The translations under genes were made by a program, and so were the position numbers. The notes beneath the pieces are model-generated. The model was not told the DNA's origin. It did no database searches and saw only the letters and a program-made list of their open reading frames with translations. From assembly GCA_017554135.1 (NCBI GenBank), contig JAFZIX010000055.1, forward strand, positions 1-5,069: a stretch of 5,069 bases of DNA, read 5' to 3'. Of the stretch, positions 1 to 3,892 are shown one piece after another; position 1 is the stretch's first letter; the number at the start of each line of letters is the position of its first letter. This stretch comes from Bacteroidales bacterium (GTDB taxonomy: Bacteria; Bacteroidota; Bacteroidia; Bacteroidales; UBA932).

Positions 1-399
1 GCCGAGTTTGCGGAGTTGCTGCAGGATGATGCCGCCGTGCTCCTCCTTCCACTCCCACGCATACTTCAGGAACTCCTCGCGGGTGATATCCTCCTTGGAG
101 ATGCCCATGCCCTTGAGTTTGGCCACGACCTTGCTCTCGGTGGCGATGGATGCATGGTCGGTGCCGGGCACCCAGCAGGCGTTCTTGCCGTCCATACGCG
201 CCTTGCGCACCAGCACGTCGTTGAGCGTGTTGTTGAGCACATGGCCCATGTGCAGGATGCCGGTCACGTTCGGCGGCGGGATAACCACGGTGTAGGGCTC
301 GCGGGAGTCCGGTTCCGAATGGAAGCACCGGTTGTTGATCCAATAAGAATACCACTTATCCTCGACTTCTGCGGGATTGTATTTCGCGTTCAGTTCCAT
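1..399 (-). CDS. valS: Valine--tRNA ligase, N-terminal part (cut by window edge)
   Basis: Only the first 133 codons are present; the gene continues past position 1. ValRS is a cytoplasmic class Ia synthetase that charges tRNA-Val and hydrolyses mischarged threonyl product. The translation begins MELNAKYNPAEVEDKWYSYW, the usual opening of ValRS. The class I signature follows as PPPNVTG at residues 41-47 and HMGH at 50-53 (the HIGH motif). After that comes a GTDHASIAT block of the kind that separates ValRS from IleRS and LeuRS; the SIATES version resembles other Bacteroidetes ValRS as I recall them. The KMSKS motif and the anticodon-binding domain would lie outside the window. The ATG sits 11 nt after the maf stop, with an A/T-rich spacer and no clear Shine-Dalgarno sequence, so valS is probably the fourth gene of the DUF3467-kdsC-maf operon. 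Identity is secure; full length cannot be judged. Confidence 0.97.
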   Translation of the reverse strand, partial: MELNAKYNPAEVEDKWYSYWINNRCFHSEPDSREPYTVVIPPPNVTGILHMGHVLNNTLNDVLVRKARMDGKNACWVPGTDHASIATESKVVAKLKGMGISKEDITREEFLKYAWEWKEEHGGIILQQLRKLG

Positions 400-410
400 C
401 TTTATATATC

Positions 411-992
411 TTAATCTGCAAATTTAATCAATTCCTCGTAAACTTTATGTACGGGGAAGCCCATCACGTTGTAAAAAGAGCCTTCTATGCCCGTGATGGC
501 CACATAACCTATCCATTCCTGCACGCCGTAAGCGCCGGCCTTGTCGTAGGGGCGGTACTTGTCCAGATAGTAGGATATTTCTTCTTCCGAAAGGCTGCGG
601 AAGTGCACCAGGGTGGAGTCTGTGACGGTTTCCATACGGGAGCGGTCCCTCAGGGTGACCGCGGTGATGACCTCGTGCGTGCGCCCGGAGAGGGTACGCA
701 GCATGTCCTCTGCCTCCTCGCGGGAGTGGGGCTTGCCCATGATGATGCCGTCCAGAAGCACCATGGTGTCGGAAGTGATGAGGATTTCGTCCTCTTCCAG
801 CGGGCGGTGGAAGCCCCTGGATTTGCCCTCGGACATCAGCGCAGGCACCTCCGGATGAGGGGTGTCCGGGCTGAAGGATTCCTCGAAATTGTTGCGTGTG
901 TCCACCTCGAATGCTATGTCGAGGCCTTTGAGAAGTTCGTGCCGGCGCGGGGAATTGCTGGCAAGAATCACTTTCTTTCCCTTCAGGTCCAT
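411..992 (-). CDS. maf: Maf-family nucleoside triphosphate pyrophosphatase (dTTP/UTP type)
   Basis: This 193-aa protein is full length for the Maf/HAM1 fold family. These cytoplasmic enzymes hydrolyse non-canonical or excess nucleoside triphosphates to monophosphate and pyrophosphate. Visible motifs are the N-terminal phosphate-binding loop LASNSPRRHELL (residues 10-21, with S12, R16 and R17), the SDT segment with the likely catalytic Asp at D75, GKP at 86-88 with K87, and LSGRTHEV at 101-108. The stretch DKAGAYGVQ (150-158) is characteristic of the YhdE subgroup, which acts on dTTP, UTP and modified pyrimidine nucleotides; the YceF (m7GTP) subgroup differs there. The subgroup call is therefore an inference from this motif. 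SDT replaces the more usual ADT. The ATG lies 3 nt after the kdsC stop and the stop lies 11 nt before valS, consistent with one transcript. No good Shine-Dalgarno is visible. Confidence 0.95.
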   Translation of the reverse strand: MDLKGKKVILASNSPRRHELLKGLDIAFEVDTRNNFEESFSPDTPHPEVPALMSEGKSRGFHRPLEEDEILITSDTMVLLDGIIMGKPHSREEAEDMLRTLSGRTHEVITAVTLRDRSRMETVTDSTLVHFRSLSEEEISYYLDKYRPYDKAGAYGVQEWIGYVAITGIEGSFYNVMGFPVHKVYEELIKFAD

Positions 993-995
993 CTG

Positions 996-1517
996 CTAGA
1001 ACAGTTTTTCGTAGTCCCCTTCCTCGAAGTACCAGAGTTTCTGGGCGCGAAGCACCTTCTCAATAACCTCGCGCACACATCCCTTGCCGCCTGGGAGTTC
1101 GCACATATAGTCTGCAGCTTCCTGGGCAGCCTGGGACGCATCTTCCGGCACGGCGCCAATGCCTGCTGCCTTGAGGACAGGCACATCGGGCACGTCATCT
1201 CCTATAAAAACGACCTCGGAAGGGTCCAGGCCGTATTTTTTGCAGAAAGCATAGAAATGTGGAAGTTTACCCCGGCACCCCATGTGGATGTCGTCCGGAT
1301 CCAGATTACATGTGGAGAAGCGGTTGCGCACACCTTCAGTGTTGCCTCCGGTGAAAACACCTACATGGAGGCCGCGCATAAGGGCCACTCGTATGCCGAA
1401 ACTGTCCTTGGCATTGAATACCCGCACCATCTCATGGCTGTCGTAGGCAAGGAGGCTGCCATCGGTAAGCACGCCATCCACGTCCATCGTGATGGCCTTT
1501 ATTTTCTTCCAGTTCAT
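996..1517 (-). CDS. kdsC: KdsC-type HAD phosphatase (probable KDO-8-phosphate phosphatase)
   Basis: This 173-aa protein has the typical KdsC length and is a capless C0-type HAD hydrolase. KdsC removes phosphate from 3-deoxy-D-manno-octulosonate 8-phosphate to give KDO for the lipopolysaccharide core, in the cytoplasm. Visible elements are motif I DVDGVLTDG (residues 12-20; nucleophile D12, acid/base D14), the NAKDSFGI segment (35-42) that follows the tetramer-forming hairpin, motif II FTGG (55-58), motif III lysine K84, and motif IV GDDVPD (106-111). The C-terminal PGGKGCVREV block resembles the KdsC tail that reaches into a neighbouring active site. FTGGNTEGV replaces the proteobacterial ITGRxS motif. 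A GG version also occurs in Bacteroides relatives, including, from memory, a characterised KDN-9-phosphate phosphatase, so the exact sugar substrate is not certain. TAAGGA, the stop region of the DUF3467 gene, directly abuts this ATG. Confidence 0.9.
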   Translation of the reverse strand: MNWKKIKAITMDVDGVLTDGSLLAYDSHEMVRVFNAKDSFGIRVALMRGLHVGVFTGGNTEGVRNRFSTCNLDPDDIHMGCRGKLPHFYAFCKKYGLDPSEVVFIGDDVPDVPVLKAAGIGAVPEDASQAAQEAADYMCELPGGKGCVREVIEKVLRAQKLWYFEEGDYEKLF

Positions 1518-1520
1518 TCC

Positions 1521-1844
1521 TTATGATTTGGTATTTCCGTTGGGCATCATGTCCGCCAGGTTGAAGGTATTGCCCTTGGCGGCACCTTCGAGCATGATGG
1601 GCCCGAACTGGGACTCATACTTGCCCACATTTTCCATCAGGGCGTTCAGGAGGCGCTTCGTGTGCTCCGGGCTCATTATGATGCGGTTGTTGATCTTGGG
1701 GCCGGGCATCCCGGGAAGGGTGCTGGCGAAGTCGATCACGAACTCGCTGCGGGAGTGGGAAATGATGGCCAGATTGGCGTAGGAGCCGCTTGCAATGGAA
1801 TTATCCAGATTGAGATTCAACTTCTGTTCGTTATTCTCGTTCAT
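1521..1844 (-). CDS. DUF3467 family protein
   Basis: This 107-aa protein is small, has no signal peptide or membrane segment, and is probably cytoplasmic. The core GSYANLAIISHSRSEFVIDF (residues 20-39), followed by PGMPGPKINNRIIMSPEHTKRLLNAL and then NVGKYESQFG, is the pattern of DUF3467, a family common in Bacteroidetes and of unknown biochemical function. The N-terminus is polar and low in complexity (repeated N, E, L and K), and the C-terminal 15 or so residues look unstructured. The ATG is preceded by an A-rich stretch and no Shine-Dalgarno, as usual in this phylum. It is the first gene of the operon with kdsC, maf and valS, separated from kdsC by 3 nt. Upstream lies a long leader with a promoter and a terminator-like hairpin, so its expression may be subject to attenuation. 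Family assignment is confident; function is unknown. Confidence 0.9.
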   Translation of the reverse strand: MNENNEQKLNLNLDNSIASGSYANLAIISHSRSEFVIDFASTLPGMPGPKINNRIIMSPEHTKRLLNALMENVGKYESQFGPIMLEGAAKGNTFNLADMMPNGNTKS

Positions 1845-1875
1845 AGTAGTTTTTATTTACAGCGCGAATATACAC

Positions 1876-1914
1876 AAAAAAAATGAGCTGTGACCCTCAC
1901 GGGCAACAACTCAT
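1876..1914 (-). terminator. Intrinsic terminator or attenuator with GTGA tetraloop
   Basis: On the minus strand the two 14-nt arms (1914-1901 and 1896-1883) pair with 13 pairs, including two G-U wobbles, and one T/C mismatch. They close on a GTGA loop, which is a GNRA tetraloop. The outer arm ATGAG/CTCAT and the inner CCC/GGG are perfect. An uninterrupted T tract (1882-1876) follows directly. This is a strong Rho-independent terminator shape, yet it sits about 40 nt upstream of the DUF3467 start codon in the same orientation, so read-through or a second promoter is needed for the genes downstream. Confidence 0.8.
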
Positions 1915-1989
1915 CTAACCACATAATTAATAACACTAAAACTAATAACCAATAGGTTGAAGGATCAGAACGACCACTTACTCAACCCG
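1876..1989 (-). ncRNA. Candidate structured leader RNA or small RNA upstream of the DUF3467 operon
   Basis: The sequence shows a near-consensus Bacteroidetes promoter at one end and an intrinsic terminator at the other, enclosing roughly 110 nt. The 5' part can fold into a stem of GGTTGA (1987-1982) with TCAACC (1960-1955), enclosing a short GGTC/GATC helix (1975-1972 with 1966-1963). A competing hairpin, AACC-TATT-GGTT (1958-1947), shares the same AACC bases, so the two folds exclude each other. The 3' end is the GNRA-capped hairpin annotated separately. No convincing coding sequence lies inside. It could be a free small RNA or an attenuator of the DUF3467-kdsC-maf-valS transcript. A promoter-to-terminator layout of this kind was described for the Bacteroidales-1 RNA motif, but I cannot confirm membership from the sequence alone. 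The exact ends are estimates. Confidence 0.55.
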
Positions 1990-1993
1990 AATA

Positions 1994-2024
1994 CAAAGGT
2001 AATCATTATTTTTTATAATGCAAA
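1994..2024 (-). promoter_or_regulatory. Bacteroidetes-type promoter for the leader RNA and DUF3467 operon
   Basis: The minus strand reads TTTG (2024-2021), a 19-nt AT-rich spacer, then TACCTTTG (2001-1994). This matches the Bacteroidetes primary sigma consensus of TTTG at -33 and TAnnTTTG at -7 with normal spacing. Transcription should start near 1987-1990, giving a leader of about 145 nt before the DUF3467 ATG. A weaker -7-like TATATTCG (1872-1865), just after the terminator hairpin, has no matching -33 element. Confidence 0.8.
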
Positions 2025-2067
2025 CTTTTTTTAATAATTTTTTCAAATTTTTTAAGAATTGGGGGCA

Positions 2068-2925
2068 CTACCGGTATTCAAGGCCTTTGACGGAGATGCC
2101 GATGTTGAAGGGAATACTGTTGAGTTTGCCAAGGGTGGCGGAACGGTAATAACTGCTTTTGAAATAGACAGGCGTGTATAAATGCAGCCCCTGGGCCAAC
2201 CTCTCCGGTTCCGGCGTTTCCCAATACTGCCTCACGGCATCCGCATCGCAGTCGACCAACGCGAAAGAAACAAAATACCTCCCGGGCTCGAGCAGGATGC
2301 TTTCTTCCGGCTGGATATCAAAGTTCTGCCGCTTATCGGACATGGGGATATTTACATAGATAGGTTTATGCAGCACGTTGATGAATTCCTCCGGCTCCCC
2401 TTCGATGCGGTAAATACCGATGGAGACCACGCATCCGGGGATGTAGTTATCCTGGACAGTAAACAGTATATCCTTGACTAAGAACGGTTTACGTGCAGTG
2501 GCGACCGACCCGAGTTCCACACCTTTTTTGATGCCGTCCCGGACGTCGAATCCACCCGAAGCACCAACGAACCGGGTTCCCGGACGGAGGAGGAACTTCT
2601 CCTTGGTATCCCCGCCAATAGCGACTGCCGCCGGCAATTCCTGATCAGAAAGGACTATGACCAAGCCCTCCGCCGCTCCGGATACGGGAAGATACGCCGT
2701 CTGATAGGATACGTGATGGAATTCCAGGGTTTCCGCGGGAACATCGATCTCGAAGCGGCCGTCCACCGAAGAGACGGTGCCTATGCCCTTTTCGGGGATG
2801 CCCACCTGCACATATTCGACGGCCTCTCCCCTGCCGTTCACGATGCGTCCCGAGACGGTGAAGAGATCCTCTGCACCGGCGCAGAAAGGAAGCAGCAAAA
2901 ATGAAAGTAACAGACTGATTCTCAT
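2068..2925 (-). CDS. Exported protein with CarboxypepD_reg-like domain
   Basis: This 285-aa protein starts with a classical signal peptide (MR, then the hydrophobic stretch ISLLLSFLLLPF, probable signal peptidase I cut after AGA at residue 18). C15 is preceded by LPF, a poor lipobox, so a lipoprotein is unlikely. Residues about 22-95 form a carboxypeptidase-regulatory-like beta-sandwich (VSGRIVNGRGEAVEYVQV, then GTVSSVDGRF at 49-58), the domain often found at the N-terminus of Bacteroidetes TonB-dependent receptors. No plug or barrel follows. The remaining 190 or so residues look beta-rich and end in a YYRSATLGKLNSIPFNIGI stretch, similar in style to other stand-alone proteins of this class but with no known function. 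Likely location is the periplasm or outer membrane face. Its ATG overlaps the XRE gene stop by 4 nt (ATGA), which implies coupled translation with the regulator and the DUF2975 membrane protein. Function is unknown. Confidence 0.87.
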   Translation of the reverse strand: MRISLLLSFLLLPFCAGAEDLFTVSGRIVNGRGEAVEYVQVGIPEKGIGTVSSVDGRFEIDVPAETLEFHHVSYQTAYLPVSGAAEGLVIVLSDQELPAAVAIGGDTKEKFLLRPGTRFVGASGGFDVRDGIKKGVELGSVATARKPFLVKDILFTVQDNYIPGCVVSIGIYRIEGEPEEFINVLHKPIYVNIPMSDKRQNFDIQPEESILLEPGRYFVSFALVDCDADAVRQYWETPEPERLAQGLHLYTPVYFKSSYYRSATLGKLNSIPFNIGISVKGLEYR

Positions 2926-3155
2926 AACTCTTCTTCTGTTTCAGTTCCTTCCGGATCCGGCTGATAGGCCAGGATATCCCCGGGCGTGCACTCCAGCACC
3001 TTGCAGATCTTATTAAGCGTAGAGAAGCGTATGGCGCGGCCTTTCCCCGTTTTGAGCAGGGAAAGGTTGGTCATGGAGATGCCGATTTTTTCGGAGAGTT
3101 CCGAGAGTTTCATGTGGCGCTCCCAGAGCATATTGTCGAGGTTGACGGTAATCAT
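2922..3155 (-). CDS. Small XRE/Cro-C1 family regulator (YozG-like)
   Basis: This 77-aa protein is almost entirely one helix-turn-helix domain of the Cro/C1 type, closest in pattern to HTH_26/YozG proteins. MKLSELSEKIGIS (residues 15-27) contains the first helices, MTNLSLLKTGKGRAIRF (28-44) the recognition helix and following turn, and STLNKICKVLECTPGDIL (45-62) the closing helices. A short acidic tail ends in TETEEEL. It binds DNA in the cytoplasm. Small regulators of this type are commonly encoded directly after DUF2975 membrane proteins, and that is the case here: its ATG overlaps the DUF2975 stop as ATGA, and its own stop overlaps the next ATG in the same way. It has no ligand domain, so any signal would come from a partner. 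The inverted repeat at 3669-3711 is a plausible binding site, which is inference only. Confidence 0.94.
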   Translation of the reverse strand: MITVNLDNMLWERHMKLSELSEKIGISMTNLSLLKTGKGRAIRFSTLNKICKVLECTPGDILAYQPDPEGTETEEEL

Positions 3156-3619
3156 ATCGCGAGGCTGCTGTCTTCTGCGGCGAGATACGCCATTTTATAA
3201 AGTCCTGCGAAGAGGAGGATGGCCAGGGGAATGAAGATGGTGTTGCTGTTCAGCACGGAGCAGGTGGCTCCCTGAATGACGTCGTCGTAGTTAGACTGCA
3301 CGAAGGTTGTGAGTACGGAGACGAGGGCCGTCCAGCGGATGAGGGCGATGTTGGATTTGGGGAAGATGATGCCGTTTTTGATGGCTTTGTTCGTGCGGAT
3401 CAGGAATATGCAGCAGAATATATATAGGAGGCCGAAGCCCACGAACCTGCCGGCGATGATGAAATACTGCCAGGCGAGTTTATCCTGATTCCAGACTATT
3501 GCGTCCTGGATCCAGATTTTGCTGATGGTTGCAGCGTAGATGAAGGCAATGTTTACCGTTGCGATAATCAGAATGACTATCGAAAGCCACTTGATGTTGT
3601 TTTGCGTTGAATTCTTCAT
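3152..3619 (-). CDS. DUF2975 family integral membrane protein
   Basis: I place the start at the ATG giving MKNSTQNNIKW (155 aa). The frame stays open upstream to 3835, but that part runs through tRNA-Cys and its terminator and upstream of the predicted promoter, so it is not coding. Four hydrophobic segments are visible, at about residues 11-33, 50-73, 89-107 and 124-146, with basic residues between helices 2 and 3. The segment KNGIIFPKSNIALIRW (81-96) and the C-terminal KMAYLAAEDSSLAI are the marks of DUF2975, a four-helix inner-membrane family of unknown function that is usually paired with a small XRE regulator. The pairing and the ATGA overlap with the regulator suggest that the membrane protein controls or senses for it; this is inference. 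The AT-rich start region and moderate GC differ slightly from the GC-rich housekeeping genes nearby. Confidence 0.88.
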   Translation of the reverse strand: MKNSTQNNIKWLSIVILIIATVNIAFIYAATISKIWIQDAIVWNQDKLAWQYFIIAGRFVGFGLLYIFCCIFLIRTNKAIKNGIIFPKSNIALIRWTALVSVLTTFVQSNYDDVIQGATCSVLNSNTIFIPLAILLFAGLYKMAYLAAEDSSLAI

Positions 3620-3654
3620 TTCTTTGTCTGTTTTGTGTTTGCACTTCCAAAATA

Positions 3655-3685
3655 CAAAGATAATGCCAATTTTACGAAAAACATA
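3655..3685 (-). promoter_or_regulatory. Predicted promoter of the DUF2975-XRE-exported protein unit
   Basis: The minus strand has TATCTTTG (3662-3655), an exact match to the Bacteroidetes -7 consensus TAnnTTTG. A 19-nt spacer upstream leads to TATG (3685-3682), one mismatch from the -33 TTTG. Transcription should start near 3649, about 30 nt before the DUF2975 ATG. The weak -33 would fit a promoter that is controlled by a bound regulator. Confidence 0.65.
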
Positions 3686-3711
3686 AAATTTCTTTAAATT
3701 TCTCGTAAAAT
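3669..3711. repeat. Perfect 9-bp inverted repeat in promoter region (candidate operator)
   Basis: ATTTTACGA (3669-3677) and TCGTAAAAT (3703-3711) are exact reverse complements separated by 25 bp, with centres 34 bp apart, close to three helical turns. The near arm lies in the spacer between the predicted -33 and -7 elements, and the far arm lies upstream of -33. Inside the repeat the octamer AAATTTCT occurs twice, 10 bp apart (3686-3693 and 3696-3703). A dimeric or looping regulator, for instance the XRE protein of the same operon, could bind here. Confidence 0.6.
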
Positions 3712-3730
3712 GCTGGTGCCAAATACACCT

Positions 3731-3762
3731 CCAAAAGAAATAGGAGCCACGCGGGCTCCTAT
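3731..3762 (-). terminator. Intrinsic terminator of tRNA-Cys
   Basis: Nine perfect pairs, ATAGGAGCC (3740-3748) with GGCTCCTAT (3754-3762), close a 5-nt loop. On the minus strand the hairpin is followed by TTTCTTTT (3740-3733 region), giving a good Rho-independent terminator only a few bases after the tRNA 3' end. The plus strand also has a T-rich run after the hairpin (3764-3768), so it could work in both directions. Confidence 0.85.
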
Positions 3763-3767
3763 ATTTT

Positions 3768-3841
3768 TGGAGGTGCGAAGCGGAATCGAACCGCTGTACC
3801 AGGTTTTGCAGACCTGTGCCTAACCGCTCGGCCATCGCACC
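3768..3841 (-). tRNA. tRNA-Cys (anticodon GCA)
   Basis: The minus strand gives a complete cloverleaf: acceptor GGTGCGA pairing with TCGCACC, a D arm containing AGCGGTTAGGC, anticodon stem CAGGT/ACCTG with loop CTGCAAA (anticodon GCA, reading UGC and UGU codons), a short variable region, and T arm AGCGG-TTCGATT-CCGCT. The discriminator base is T (U73), as expected for tRNA-Cys, and the 3' CCA is encoded (3770-3768). Length is 71 nt plus CCA. It stands alone between the MFS gene and the DUF2975 unit, with its own promoter element and terminator. Confidence 0.97.
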
Positions 3842-3851
3842 AAAGGGACTG

Positions 3852-3880
3852 CAAAGATAGAAAATATTTCTTAAACCAAA
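3852..3880 (-). promoter_or_regulatory. Predicted promoter of tRNA-Cys
   Basis: TATCTTTG (3859-3852 on the minus strand) is an exact match to the Bacteroidetes -7 element. A TTTG (3880-3877) lies 17 nt upstream, slightly closer than the usual 19 or so. The predicted start is only a few bases before the mature tRNA 5' end at 3841. The 51-nt gap after the MFS stop holds this promoter and no clear hairpin terminator. Confidence 0.65.
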
Positions 3881-3892
3881 AAATTAATTCAC

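Larger units (their letters stand above)
1845..2067. other. AT-rich intergenic region
   Basis: This 223-bp gap separates the exported-protein gene from the DUF3467 gene. Its lower half holds the leader RNA and terminator, its middle holds the promoter, and 2025-2067 is mostly A/T. No GC-rich hairpin that could terminate transcription from the exported-protein gene is visible between 2025 and 2067, so that unit may read through into the leader. I see no supported gene on the plus strand here. Confidence 0.7.

Noticed and set aside
983..1198. 71-codon minus-strand frame inside kdsC
   Set aside because: It lies wholly in another frame of a well-supported gene except for a few bases and has no family features.
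447..1526. 359-codon open frame on the plus strand, opposite maf and kdsC
   Set aside because: Both minus-strand genes have complete family motifs and normal lengths. The plus-strand translation resembles no family, has no domain pattern, and is explained by GC-rich third codon positions of the genes opposite.
1865..1872. TATATTCG as a second promoter directly before the DUF3467 gene
   Set aside because: It is one mismatch from TAnnTTTG, but no TTG-like -33 lies 17-21 nt upstream, since that space is taken by the terminator hairpin. It stays possible but unsupported.
2025..2067. Terminator after the exported-protein gene
   Set aside because: The stretch is A/T-only with short chance symmetries and no GC-containing stem.
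2068..2925. Possible lipoprotein signal at Cys15 of the exported protein
   Set aside because: The residues before the Cys are LPF; a bulky Phe at -1 does not fit a lipobox, while AGA just after gives a good signal peptidase I site.
3620..3835. N-terminal extension of the DUF2975 frame to an ATG at 3835
   Set aside because: The extension translates the tRNA-Cys gene and its terminator and lies upstream of the TATCTTTG promoter element. The ATG at 3619 gives a normal family length.
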